A stretch of DNA of 64,000 nucleotides from Dryas octopetala (taxonomy: Eukaryota > Streptophyta > Magnoliopsida > Rosales > Rosaceae). Within the stretch, counting starts at the first letter, position 1. Each line of letters starts with the position of its first letter. Positions 24,401 through 37,100 of the stretch are shown here, in pieces. The stretch spans positions 15,996,001-16,060,000 of the forward strand of contig OY992835.1 in assembly GCA_963921425.1 (NCBI GenBank), read 5' to 3'. Made by a program: the position numbers and the translations under genes. The notes beneath the pieces are model-generated. The model made no database searches and had not been told where the DNA came from. It saw only the letters and a list, made by a program, of their open reading frames with translations.

Positions 24401-26212
24401 AACTAATAATTGGAAGAGGTCTATTTCATATAGCTTTGTTGTTTTATTATTTTTAAAAATGAAAACACTAGATTAAACAACACAAACCAACCTTCCACCA
24501 CCCCAAATTCCTCCCCTCTTACCAAACAATAGCACAATTTAAATCAAACTTGAGAAGAAAGGTACATAAATGCAACATAATCTTTGTCCAAACAATCCTA
24601 AAATGATGTGTATTAAAATTAACATAATATTAACAAAAAAAAAAAAATCACCCCAAATTCCTCCCCTCTTACCAAACAATAGAAAATTTTAAATCAAACT
24701 TGAGTACAAAGGTAGATAAATGCAATAGAAACTTTGTCCAAACAATCCTAAAAGGATGTATAATATAATATTGATAAAAGAACTCTTACCTCTTCATTGA
24801 CTTCCCAATCCAAGAAGGCAGGATTCCTCACACAATCAACAAGCAGTTCCACCATCTGAGGAACATAGGTCTTGAGAGCATCAAATGTGTATCCCATTTG
24901 CTCTCTAGAGGCAGTGGCTCCTATGTGACCACCAATTGCTTCCACTTCCCTCACAATGCGTAAGTGGCTCCGATTGGTTGTACTCTTAAAGGCCAACCGT
25001 TCAAGCAAGTGTGAAGCCCCACTGGTTAATGGTGTCTCGTATATGGAACCGGAATCAACATATATTCCAATGGAGGCTGCAGGATTCTGGTTGACCAACC
25101 AAATAACGATTGAAACAACAAACCAAATCAATGGACAAAACTGAACAGTAGAAGAAGGGGGAAGTACATTAAAACAAAGCATAATTACACTGTATGGCTC
25201 TTACATACCGGTGATGTTTCTGAAGCTATTTTGACACCATTATCAAGCGTTGTAATCTTAGTCTTGCCTGGTTCAACGTAATCAGGAAGTGGAGGAGGGA
25301 GGTTAACACCTCGAAGTTGGGTTTCCAAAGGAGGAAGAGCACTGGAGCTTTCCCCCGTCAGCCAGCTAAAGATACCCCCTGAGGCCGGCTTTGTAGCAAC
25401 TGCACTCGATGTTGCAAACCTGGTGGTCCCCACATTTCCCACACGGCCCTACTCAGACAGTGAATAGGTGCATCGTTGAACAGTCAATGTCACCATGTAG
25501 ATAATCAAGAACAAAAATATTGTATCTACTAACTGCCCAAAATTGCAATGTGTAAAATCATATTTATTCAGTAAACCAATTATAAGATCTCTATAAATCA
25601 AGTTGAATTAGACGATCACATCCTATGTCCAAAACAACCCAAATAAAAGAAACCGATCTATTTAAATTTTCAAAAAGCAATATATAAGTATATTCATTGA
25701 GCTTATAAGCATATATGCGACTTAACTGAACAGGACACAAAAAGAGGAACATAAAACACATAACCGTACAGATACATTGAACCAAGGCTGAATTTGGTTG
25801 AGTTAAATTTCTCATCTTTGTAACAGGAAAAAGAAGTATATATAAAAATAAAAAAAAGGACCATAAATTGATTTTTAAGCTATTCCAATCATCCAGCAAG
25901 CAAAAGCAGGGTGAATAAAACATTAAAAATCATTCCTTTAACCGAAGCTAAAAGAAAATCTAATAAGAGTCAAACGCTATAAAGCCGCATTAACAAATAA
26001 AATCATATCTGCAAATTGTTATACAAAAATAAACAAAAAAACATCAAAAGAAAACCCAGATAAGTTAAAAACAGATCTTCCAGCCACAAATTCAATATCC
26101 AACATGATTCACAATTTCTACGAAACAGAACAGAAAGTGGGGGGCTTTGAGAGGGACCCTTTTGAATACTGACCTTAAGAGCCCTAAGTCGTGAGGCTGC
26201 AGTTTTGTACAT
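21449..26212 (-). CDS. MPPalpha: Mitochondrial processing peptidase alpha subunit / bc1 core protein
   Basis: Thirteen exons: 26212-26174, 25448-25209, 25086-24790, 24149-23982, 23778-23611, 23469-23389, 23209-23143, 23044-22947, 22410-22338, 22243-22173, 21937-21888, 21701-21589 and 21501-21449. They total 1518 nt and 505 residues. In plants this M16-family subunit is both half of the presequence peptidase and a core subunit of cytochrome bc1 in the inner membrane. The substrate-guiding glycine-rich loop [15 protein letters not shown] is at about residues 335-349. The metal-site motif of the beta subunit (HxxEH) is replaced here by HLLER (119-123), as expected for the non-catalytic alpha subunit. 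A basic N-terminal presequence ([17 protein letters not shown]) is present. The start is the only ATG in exon 1 that fits the frame. Several introns carry small repeats, listed separately. Confidence 0.95.
22129..22166. repeat. (GT)n(GA)n microsatellite in an MPP-alpha intron
   Basis: A compound repeat, GTGTGTGTGTGTGAGAAAGAGAGAG..., that ends only 7 bp from the splice donor of exon 10 (22173). Read on the minus strand it is a pyrimidine-rich run immediately inside the intron. Confidence 0.9.
22577..22652. repeat. 31-bp tandem repeat (about 2.4 copies)
   Basis: The unit GGCTCCATTGCCAACAGATT followed by TCGATAA(A/G)AGT occurs at 22577, 22608 and partly at 22639, in the intron between MPP-alpha exons 8 and 9. 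The two full copies differ by one base. Confidence 0.9.
24499..24780. repeat. Tandem duplication of about 150 bp in an MPP-alpha intron
   Basis: The block beginning CACCCCAAATTCCTCCCCTC at 24499 is repeated from 24649, separated by an A-run. The copies share most bases, including TTTGTCCAAACAATCCTAAA, and differ by scattered substitutions. The second copy ends next to the exon 3 donor side. No coding role. Confidence 0.85.
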
Positions 26213-26604
26213 GGTGCTGGAGCTCAGATTGAGTGAGGAAGCCCTAGAAACCTATTAGGGATTGCAGTCTCTGCTCCTTTGAGGTTTCGAGTTCTGAGTT
26301 TTGAGAGAGCAACAAAAGGTGGCTGTTGGTTGGAAATAAAAGAGTGTTGAAAATTAGTCTGGGAGACTTGGGCCCTTCACAATGGAAAAATGCCCACAGT
26401 ATGTATTGGGCTTGACCCACAAGTAGAGTGAAGATTTTTGGTTACTGGGCTTCTAAAGGCCCAAGAGAATGTATCTGATAGTTTAGACGTGGTGGTTGTT
26501 TTGGGTCAGGACTCAAGGCGTCTCTTTTGAGTTTACCCATTAAGCCTTTCATATTTTGTGATATTCAATAAATTTTGATCTAACTTCCACGTTCAAAGCC
26601 AAAG

Positions 26605-26703
26605 AACATTTGATATAGTGGATGACATATATTCTCTTTATTGGGGAGAGGTCCTGAATTCAAATTTCATAGACATTAATTATTGATTAAAAAGAAAAAA
26701 AAA
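26605..26703 (+). mobile_element. Possible SINE remnant
   Basis: The stretch has an A-box-like TATAGTGGATGA followed about 40 bp later by a B-box-like GAATTCAAATTTC after GGGAGAGGTCCT, then an A-rich tail. This order is that of tRNA-derived plant SINEs, but the match is loose and no target duplication is clear. Confidence 0.3.
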
Positions 26704-27497
26704 CTTCTATGGTCTAATAATAACTGACTTCTTTTCCAAAAGTTGTACAGTTGAAGATGTAGCTTGAGATATAATTTAGATGAGATGACACTATAATATA
26801 GATCTTAACCAGTCAAGACCTCCTCATTCTTACAAATTAATGTAGGGAAAAGATTTTATGACCTAGTAGGACACAAGATTTATGTACCCTAATCTGATAG
26901 CAAAATTATTTTGCACCCATTACACTATTATTTGCCACATCAAATTGATATTATTATTGCTTAAAATACTATTTTGTCCAAACTAATGGCTTAAATTACT
27001 ACTTAATTAATAAGAAATATGTCTTTTATATTTATTTATTCATTATTTGCAAGGGAGGTGATTTTCGCACTCCATTTTTCTCCATCTACACTCCTTTATT
27101 TATATATGATATTTTTTGTATGTTTTAATTAATTGTAGTTCCAAGTTTACCCTTACACATGTTTTCTAAACTTCATCTTCTTTCCAAAATAATTCATTTT
27201 CCGTTCTATGACTCTTTCTCTCATCTAGATCACCAGCCAAACTTATTTACAAGGACAAACACATCTTTATAGCCTCCCAACTCAACTATATTATTTTAGC
27301 CATTCCCACCAAACTCATCCCCAATTTTATATGTGATAAGATTCACCACAATAATTAAGTATAATGAGTCAGGACTTGGAAGCCACGTACAAGAGGGATC
27401 CCAACTATATAGGAGTACCATCATCTCAGTTCATACACCCAAATGCAGAAAACAAACCTTCACCTTCTCTAGTTTTCTTTTATTTTTCTTGTCATTT

Positions 27498-27529
<32 letters not shown>

Positions 27530-27530
27530 A
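27498..27530 (+). repeat. (GTT)n microsatellite
   Basis: About 11 uninterrupted TTG/GTT units in intergenic DNA. Confidence 0.95.
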
Positions 27531-27923
27531 TGGATAACCAGTACTATAAACTGAACCAAACTCTATGGACAAAGTGCATCATCACATGATAGGAGTGCAT
27601 TTCAAACTTTTACATATTAGATCTACAAAAAAATTTCTTGGTGGATACTCACTGGTAGTTGATGGTGTTTACCTCTTCAAAATCCAAAACAACCAGAGAG
27701 CTCTTAAATCCGCATAGAGAAAACCTTGTATGAACCTCAGATAAGTAGCAAATATATGCTTTGGGTGTGAATTAGTTAGGTATCTGTATGAAAGAAAGAG
27801 GCAAGTTTTTATGAAGATGAAGTTGTTTAGCAAAAGTCGACTAAGGGTAAACTAGAGATTTTAACTCATACATTTATTTTAAAAAATATTAAGAAAAAAA
27901 TAGAAGTGCAAGTGGAGAAAAAT

Positions 27924-29356
27924 TAGGGCTGCTCATTGGTCGGTTCGGATCGGTATTGGGGCTTACCAAACCAAAACCAAAAAATTCGGTATTTTTCGAT
28001 TTCGGTATTTTCGGTTTCGGTGTTTTTTGGTTCGGTAATTTTTGGTAAATTTCAGTTTTCGGTTCGATTTCGGTAATTTTGGTATCGGATATTTTCGGTT
28101 AATTTTCGATTTACTTCGGTATATTTTCGGTTCATTTTTTGTTTACTTCGGTATATCTTCGGTTCATTTTCAGTTTAATTATAATAATATTAATTATTAT
28201 ATACCAATATAAATTAAAATTTAATCAAATATGATGCATAAAATATAATTTTTGATGAATATATATTTGCACGAGTAGTATTGGTAGTTTAGTATAGTAC
28301 TAGTATTTTACCCTAGTAATAATATATAGGCTTATTCACACCATTGCCCCCTGTCAGATACACTTTTTTTCACTTTGCCCCCTGAAACTTAAATCCTCTC
28401 AGTTTGCCACCTGAACTTCATACAGTTGTTGCAAAACACCATATGCCGTCAACTCTGTCAATTTTTCCGTTAAAAAAGCTGACGTGGTACCTATATGGCA
28501 TGAGTGAGACCCTTTTTAAGTTATGTAAGATCCATGTGGACAAAAAAACTAATAAAAAATCATTTTTAAACTAAAAAATAATAAGATTCATGTCAATTTT
28601 TTTTGTCCACATGGATCTTACATAACTAGAAAAGGGTCTTATCTATGCTATATAGGTGCCACGTCAGCTTTTTTAACGGAAAAATTGACAGAGTTGACGG
28701 CATAGGGTGTTTTGCAACAATTGTGTGAAGTTCAGGTGGCAAACTGAGAGGATTTAAGTTTCATGGGGCAAAGTGAAAAAAAGTGTATCTTACAAGGGGT
28801 AATTGTATGAATAAGCCTAATATATACTAGTATAATTAGTTTAATAATATGTATTAGTACATATCCTATTAATTTAGTATGTATATATACCGATAAATAT
28901 GAGTGTGTGTATATATATATATATATGCATTACTTACTTAAAAATGAGATTTTTATTTTCCTAAAAATAATAACATTTACTTTATTAGAGAATGACTCTA
29001 TATCTTAACTCACACTTTTGATAATATTAATATGATAACATTATACAATTATATTTTTTTATAGTTGTTTAAGATATTAGTAGTTTAATATTTATTGTAC
29101 CACTAACATAATAGTATTATATAAGCATATATAACTAAATTTCGGTAATTGTTTCAGTTTTTTCGGTATATATTTTGGTTTTTTCGGTAATAATCGATTC
29201 GGTTTTTTTCGGTAATCGGTCAGTTTACCAACTTTTTTCGGATATTTTCGGTTTCGGATTTCCGATTTTCGAATTGTGAAAATCGGTATACCAAACCAAA
29301 AAAATTCGGTCGGTAGTCGGTCGGTTCGGTAAAAACCAAACCAAAGGGCAACCCTA
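27924..29356. mobile_element. hAT-type non-autonomous transposon with CGGTTCGGT-rich arms
   Basis: The ends are TAGGGCTGCTCATTGG and, reverse-complemented from the right, TAGGGTTGCCCTTTGG. A perfect 8-bp direct repeat AGAAAAAT flanks them (27916-27923 and 29357-29364), which is the hAT signature. Both arms are filled with degenerate TTCGGT/ACCGAA words, and the interior is AT-rich with no transposase. A Mutator-type MITE is inserted in it at 28329-28817; without that insert and its target duplication the element is about 935 bp. Confidence 0.88.
28329..28817. mobile_element. Mutator-type MITE nested in the hAT element
   Basis: The ends are GGCTTATTCA and its inverse, with arms of about 170-200 bp. 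Both arms contain CTGACGTGG/CCACGTCAG and TTTTCCGTTAAAAAAGCTGA. It is flanked by a perfect 9-bp direct repeat TAATATATA (28320-28328 and 28818-28826). The element is 489 bp and non-coding. Its terminal GGCTTA and the CCGTTAAA block relate it to the element next to profilin. Confidence 0.93.
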
Positions 29357-30400
29357 AGAAAAATGGAGTGCGAAAATCGCTTCTCTATTTTCAAATACAA
29401 CTGTAAGAGCCTGTTTGGGAGGGCTTCTATAGGAAGCGCTTTTGCTCAGTAGCGTTTTCACTTGAAGCGTTTTTGTTAAAAAAAACATAAATTTTTTTGA
29501 AAAAAATTCAAGTGCTTCTTGTGAATGTACAGGAAGCGTTTCCAAGTGCTTTTATAACTCAAAAGTGCTTTAAGTTTTTTTTTTTTTTCCCAAACGCAAG
29601 CAAAAGCGTTTTTGACTATTTAAAAGTGCTTTTAAGCCTTCTCTTTACAACTCCAACACCTGTTTATTTTCTCAACATATTCCTACACTTGCTTTTCCTC
29701 TTAATCATTTTATTTTATGTTCGATTTTTGAAATGAGTTATACCTTGATAGAGAATAGAGAAGTTCTTTATCATTTAAATTGGGTTTTATATATAACTTT
29801 CTTGGTGTGATTGTTTAAGAATTTTTGGGCCAAGACTAATTGGAGAGGCATGAGTCTAAATTGGTAATAACCAAACACTTAATTATGCAGGGAGTTGTAG
29901 TTTTGTTAATAACCAAATTGTACATAATCCTGCAGACAACTAACTTGATGAATTTGCAGGAAAGAGTTTCTTTAAAATTTTCCCATGTGTTGGTCGAGAA
30001 CTATTAAGAATGGAAGGTGAAATCGACAAAATAAATAAAAGAAAAGAGAACTGAAAGTTTTTTTTTTTTTTTTTTTTCTTTTGAAGAATAAAGATCTGAA
30101 GGTAGTTCCCAAAATATGAATTTTTAGGGTTCTAAAATTAGGGCTATTTTTTTTTTTTTAAAGGTCACATTAGATTGGAGATAAAACTCTTTTTCTTTTT
30201 TTTTTGGCTTGGGGGAAATAAAATATTTTTTATTCTTTTTTTGTAATTTAAAGTTTGTTAGATTTTAATAAAGGTTAAAATAGTCTTTGTAAACTTGATA
30301 TAATAATGTCATGTCATTAGGGCACAATTAGGGCACTCTAGCACTCCCCATTGATGTAATGATATAGTCCAACAATATTCCCCAATGAAATCATTTTTAA

Positions 30401-30923
30401 GATCAAATTACATTTTTGGTCATCATGATTTGGGTCGTTTAATTTAGTCCATGTGGTTCAAAACGTTTTAATTAGATCCTTATAGTTTATTTTCATTTGC
30501 AATCAAAATTAAATTTGAAAAACCTTCAAATTTTTTTTTGCAATTTGATGATGTGGCGGCTCAAAACATAATGTGAAATGACTAAATACTCAAAAATAAC
30601 TTGCATGTCCTCGTGATAGAGACATGCTGGTGTCATAACTGAGAGACAAAGAGAGAAGAAAGAGAGAGAGAGGTGTGGATGCCACCTCTCCCTATCCCAT
30701 TGATCATTGATAGGGAAGTTTCTCCCCTAAATACTCATGTCAATTTATAGCCATCACAGGTCATCTCTATGTCATCAACCAACCAAAATATTGAGATATG
30801 TTATGAATTTGACATTGATTACAAACTAAAGTACACTGTACACTGCGATTGGTGAAATTTTGAAAGCACAAAGAGTTAAAAGTGGAACATTACACAAATG
30901 AAGACCAAAAGTGTAGTTTGACC
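30401..30923. mobile_element. Degenerate foldback MITE
   Basis: The left end GATCAAATTACATTTTTGGTC pairs with the reverse complement of the right end GGTCAAACTACACTTTTGGTC. Only about 25 bp of the arms are clearly alike and no target duplication is visible, so the limits are approximate. Non-coding. Confidence 0.4.
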
Positions 30924-32549
30924 TATTGTTATATTTACATTAGCCTTTGGTGGTTGGGTTAGTAAACGTACTTAGAGAATGAATGTTTGGTTGCTTGTTT
31001 AAAAAAGTTTTGCTAAAAGAAAAAATTTTACACATGTAATAATATAAATATGTAATGGGACTATATGAAGATTGATGAGGGCTTAAATATTGTTTGATAT
31101 CCATGCAAAAAAAAGTAATTTTATAGCTTTTGAAAAAATGAATCATTTTTGTATAATAGGTTCATCTTAGATAATGTGACTCATAAATGGTGGTTTTCAT
31201 TTTGAGCCATTTGATGATGAAGCCCGCATATGTTTCTATATGACATAGAGCTATAGAAATGTTTCACCTTAAAAGAGAGGTGAGGTTAGAGGTAGTTGTT
31301 TGGTTTGCTTGTCTAGTGGCAAAAGCAGAAGAAACATAGACAGAAATGACTATAATAGTGAGCAATCTCTCCAACACTGGCTTACCAATCTTGGATCGAT
31401 GGCTCAATTACCATTAGACATTCAACAAAGACAGCTCTTTTATTGTTGGATTATTCTTTGTCGCAGCATCCAGATAAATAAGATCCTGCTCTAAGCTTAT
31501 GATCAACATGCAACTTTAGAATAGTCAAATGCATATTTGGCATTTGGAAAATGGCAACAAACGTGACACATTGTTCAGTTTTCTTTCCATTTGACCCGCA
31601 AATTAGAAATAAATTATTGAAAATATTCATGGCATGGAAAATGTTTGCGTTTGAAGTTTGAAGTAAGTTGAACATATTAAAGGAATTGAAATCGATACAT
31701 TCATGACCCAAGTATATAAATATATATATAATACATATGTTTTTTTAGGGGTAATATTTGCCAAATAGTCTGGCAAGATAAGATAATTTGTTATCGAATT
31801 ATGAATATAAACCACACATTTAAATAATAATTAACTTCATTAATAGTCTAAATTTAAATTCTGAATATTTTATATTATTAAACTACATGACAAGACAACA
31901 TTTTAGTCTCAAAATGAAGACATGATTCTCTTTTGGATATAAAAATGTAAAAAAAAACTTACATATTCATTCATATGATCACATGGTATCACCCCTCTCA
32001 CCCTCTCTTAGCTCTCTCTGTTCTCTCTTTTTCTTTCTCTTATTTTTTATTTTTATATATCTTTTTAAGAAATATTACATGACTATAAGTCTATAACAAG
32101 TGAATATATATATAAAGTTTAAAAAATGTACGTGCATAATGAATAGTAGGAATTCAACAACTAATATTATTTTATTTTATGTTTTGGTCTGAACGAAGTA
32201 CTGTATAAAATAAGAGGACATCAAAGAAATGTCTAATTGCTGATTTGATTGGATGGGAACTTTTTTTTTCTTTTCCTCTCTCTTACTTTTCTATGTTGAC
32301 CTTTGCCAATGCCATGCGGAGTCCAACAACGTCATGCACCAAAATAATTGCTTTGTTTACTTAGAAACTTTAAATTATTGGAAAAAACTTGCGTGCACCA
32401 GTGCCACCTCATTCCAGTGCAGAGACTGATGTGACATCAGTAGAACTGTAGAACCCATCTTTTGTTCAACCTTTTTTTTTGCATGGAAATGCCACCTCAG
32501 TGGCACCAGTTAAGTTTCTCTCTAAATTATTTAATGAAAGTCTTGTTTA

Positions 32550-32741
32550 TGTGATTGTAATAATACCACTTATTATATCGACATAATGTTATTAATTTTA
32601 CTTACTTAAATTTTAATACGTATATAATTATTAATGTAAAAAATGTTATATTTTAAATAATATTTTTAAAATTATACACATATTATAATTTAAGTGAATT
32701 AATAACATTATATTAATATACTACGTAATGTTATAATCACA
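32550..32741. mobile_element. Short AT-rich foldback MITE
   Basis: About 190 bp whose halves are inverse copies (left TGTGATTGTAATAATACCAC, right reversed TGTGATTATAACATTACGTA; both then share ATAATGTTATTAATT and a TTAAATTNTAATA block). An A-run follows the right end. The family is not identified. Confidence 0.65.
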
Positions 32742-34158
32742 AAAAAAAAAAAAAAAAACTGGCTATGCAGCTCTCCAGCGTGGAACATGAGCCCCAAACA
32801 ACTCACAAGCATGCCTTCGGATGTCACCCATTACCAGCGTGAACTATGGAGGCAGCAAATTAAAGTGTTTATTTATAATGGCCCAATATTTAAATTAATG
32901 TATTGCAGCATTTGCACGCAGCTGCAACCATAATTAGCGTACATGTAACATGCTGTGATACTCAGTTGAGAATTACAAAGTCATTACTATATACAATATT
33001 GTGCTAATTAAAAATATATATATGAAATTTAATTTAAATTTCAATGTTCACGAGTCATCACTTCATCTCGTTACAAGTTGTATTATACGCTGTGGGACAA
33101 GTGTCAACTGATTTCCCACTACTATATTTTTGGGATTTTCTCCTCCAGTAAAGGTGGCACTTTAGTGCCTGCCTTTCAATTCATCCACCGCTTTTAGAAA
33201 ATCGGCCTGTTTTTAATAGTTACATTAAAGGGACGTCCATGTTTGACGTTTGACGTACTTTAATCTTAACTTATCACATAAATTATTTTTACTTTTCAAA
33301 CTAACCTCAAAAACTTTAAAAACACATTTGAAGACCTTTTCTTTTATAAACTATATATAATTATATATGTAAATGATCACTTAAATTGAAAAGCAAGCTA
33401 GAAACATTGCATTAGCTCATTAAGGATTGTATTCTTTTTAGGTAAAAAAACAATTTTGGTCCCTTTGTTTTTCTCTAAAAACATATTTGGTCTTTATAAT
33501 TTCAAAATTTAACATTTGATCCTTATATTTTATATTGTTTATAATTTTAGAACATTTGGTACTTAACATAAAATTTAATAGTGAAAAATGTCAATTCTGT
33601 TAATTTTAATGGAAAGTGTAACGAATTTGACGAAATAATCTTATTTGACGCTTAAGTAAAATAGTAATCATGACAGATACACTTTTGAAACAGGAGTCCT
33701 ATTGGCTCCGACACATGTTGAGGGTCCTTTTCCTCTGATTTGACCCCTCACTATATTTCTTTGGTTTTTGGCATAAAATAGCGAATTAAGAAATATTTTA
33801 TAGCAAAATGAATGAACATTGGTCACTCATATTCAACCCCTAAATTGAGAAAGTGAAAACTTCATTTCTTTTACAAGAAACTGCTAATTATTCTGAGTAA
33901 AATGCACTCCCAAGTCAATTACCCAACAAACCAATCCAATACACCAAAAAAAAAAGAAAAAAAAAAAGAGAAAAGAAAATAAGACTGTGGACCATCAATT
34001 AATGAATGAAAATAATATTAGGTATTTTCTAGTCAACACATAGCGGCTGAGTGATCGATCATGATCAACGGCTACAAATACGCCTGCCGTCTGCTTCCCA
34101 TGGTTTCTCAGTTGGTGTACTACAAGTTTACTACTCTCATCAACTCTCAAAAACCCGA

Positions 34159-37100
34159 ATGGCCAGGTCCGCTCCGAGGTTCCGCTGCTTCGACCCCACC
34201 AACTCTTACGCTACGACACCGGATCACCCGCGCTATTTTCCCGCCTTCTCCAATAATTCCAGTACTCCCCTAGCCAACTCCAATTCCTCCAGTAGGGACA
34301 ATATGGTAATTTCTGCCAACTCCGGGCCCAAAATCGTCACCGGCGACGCTGGCTACGTCCTCGAAGACGTTCCTCACTTGGCTGATTACATCCCTGATCT
34401 CCCTGTACGTGTAACTCTCCTTATACTCTGTTCTTTCTCTTTCTTAAGGCTCCGTTTGGTTGCTCAGAAAGCTTAGGAAAACAATGGAAAGTTCATTTTT
34501 TGAATTTCTGTTGAAGTAATTCTGACTACTAAAAAACTTGTGATCCTTCTTCTTCTTCCTTCATTGTTTGTTCCTGTTTTGCATTTTTTGTGTTATTGTG
34601 ATTTGTGACTGTGATTGTTTATTAACTGTATTTGGTGCCTGCCAAAACGCAGCGTTTTGAGATGATTGGACCCGATACAAAACTCAGCTGTCATTTTTTT
34701 AAGCTTATTAATTGTGTTTTACTTTTAATCAATCCGTTTTGAGCTTTGTTGCTTCAGTTGACAGAATTGGAGTATTGTCTTTCTATTTAATATTATTTTG
34801 TTTTAGGATCAAATGGAAAAGGTTTTTTTTTTTTTTTTTTTTTTTTGTTGGGTACAACAAATGGGAATTCTTTGAATAACTTGTTTGTGTTTCTAACAAT
34901 TACCCTTAAAATTAGTTTTTATTTTTTTAGAGGCAGTTTATTGAATAAGTTGTTTTGGGTTTTGGATAGAACTATAGAAGTACCTCTGTTGTTTGTTTCA
35001 CTGCTATCTGACATGCGGTAATACCTTGTTGATGATATCTTGCAGACATATCCCAATCCATTACAAGACAATCCTTCCTATTCAGTTGTTAAGTAAGTTT
35101 GACGCTTTCAGCTCAAATGCATGTGTCTCACTCATTTAATTGTAATCTTTTGATAACTCACGAAATTAACCTTGTGTTGGACAGGCAGTATTTTGTTAAT
35201 GTGGATGATACCGTTGCCCAAAAGGTGATTATATTCAGTGCTTGCTCTATTAACTTTGTATTCATTTTTGTAAAAAATTTCTTATATAAACTCCGAGTGA
35301 TATAAAAGATTCAATATCTTACAATTCTATAATGTTTTTCTTTGTATAGATTGTTGTTCAGAAGGATAGTCCAAGAGGGACACATTTTCGACGTGCTGGA
35401 CCACGTCAGAAGGTTTTACATTCCTAATTTTTCTTTCCTCTATTTCTTCTTTTTGTATTTATGTATTCCAGAAAAATGACATGTCTTTGAATATTTCTCA
35501 GGTATATTTTGAATCAGATGACGTGCGTGCGTGTATTGTGACATGTGGTGGTCTATGTCCAGGTCTAAATACTGTAATTAGAGAAGTAGTATGTGGGTTG
35601 TACTACATGTATGGTGTCCACAGAATTCTTGGAATAGAGGTTAGTAAAGGCATCTTTTACATACATTTAAAGACATTCTAAAGCTCCATCTTCATATTGA
35701 AAAATAAGAGAAATAAAATGCTAAAGAGGCACGAGAAAAGGTTTCATTAACAATATTTCTTTCCCTTGCTCTTATACTATGAGTTCAAAATAAGGCACTG
35801 TAGGTAGTATAACTTAAGTGGGTTTCTTTTGGGCCTCCTCCTTTAAAAAATGAAAAGAATTTCCTGATAATTTGGCCCTCAATTCATGAAGTCCTTTATG
35901 ATACATGATTGAACAATATTATGAACTAATGAGGTGATTTTCTACACACAGGGAGGATACAGAGGGTTTTATGCCAGAAATACAATCCAATTAACACCAA
36001 AGGTTGTGAATGACATACATAAACGTGGTGGCACCATCCTTGGGACATCACGAGGGGGTCATGATACCTCAAAGATTGTGGACAGCATTCAGGACAGAGG
36101 AATTAATCAGGTAAATATTGTCTGCATATGTTACTTTGCATTTTCAGATTTTATGTCGTTGGCTCTGCCTTTTTTTAACAACTTTTGCGTGTAGACTCAT
36201 AGTTTGTCTGCTTATGCACCTCAGGTTTACATACTTGGAGGAGATGGAACTCAGAAAGGAGCTTCTGTGATTTATGAGGTAATGCAGTTTGATATGGCAC
36301 TACTAGCACTGATCTGCAGTGCTACCGAGCTCTTTGTGAAAATTCAGAAATCTTGAGTGACTGAGAGTACTGGGAAAAATATATAAAAGTTATTCTAATA
36401 GGTGATTTCAGGACAATATTTAGTTATTTACCTACCACTTTTAATGCAGGAAATCAGGAGGCGGGGCCTCAAAGTTGCAGTGGCAGGAATTCCAAAAACC
36501 ATTGATAATGACATTCCGGTACTGTCTGATGGCATGCTTAACTTATCTGATGCATTTGATTTAAAATTAGTATTTACTCTTGGTAAGAGTCTTAATTTTT
36601 GACTATGCTTATTTTTATTCAGGTTATAGACAAGTCCTTTGGTTTTGACACTGCTGTTGAGGAGGCTCAACGAGCCATTAATGCAGCCCATGTTGAAGCA
36701 GAAAGCATTGAGAATGGTATTGGTGTTGTCAAGTTAATGGGTCGTTACAGTGGTAAAGTTTCACTCCTCTTTATATCTTTAATGCTATTAATTTAAGAGT
36801 ATTGTACTAAAGATAATCTGAAAATGGGTTCACAAGGTGGTGATATGGCATCTGATCCTCTCTTATTTCTCTGTTTGATTTGGTTTTATCCTGAATCTGT
36901 ACAATTCGTGGGGTTGCTTGATATTATGAAGCCACCAACCATTCACATTGTACAACCTGTTAACTTTAGTGACTTATATAAATTAAACACATACCTGAGT
37001 TTACCACAGCACCACAGCTGCATCCATCGCTGACCATTAAGAGTCAAGAATCTTCCTTGCACTTACAGACCTTTAGCACAAACTACTTGATGGGGAGTAA

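Larger units (their letters stand above)
26213..27923. other. Intergenic upstream of MPP-alpha
   Basis: The first 150 bp upstream of the MPP-alpha ATG form its likely promoter and leader. The rest is AT-rich with no gene. A weak tRNA-derived SINE-like stretch lies at about 26605-26703 and a (GTT)n run at 27498-27530. Confidence 0.5.
29365..34158. other. Intergenic upstream of PFK3
   Basis: No gene is seen. Near 29410-29640 there are facing copies of AAGCGCTTTT/AAAAGTGCTT words after GTTTGGGAGGGCTTC, typical of a small hAT-like MITE whose ends I could not fix. Two foldback elements are listed separately. A foldback of GCACCAGTGCCACCTCA against TGCCACCTCAGTGGCACC occurs at about 32385-32510. 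The last few hundred bases should hold the PFK3 promoter. Confidence 0.5.

Noticed and set aside
27930-28160. Short-period TTCGGT repeats resembling a satellite or CRISPR-like array
   Set aside because: Spacing is irregular, there are no unique spacers, and the block is one arm of a hAT-type element with matching inverse arm and target duplication.
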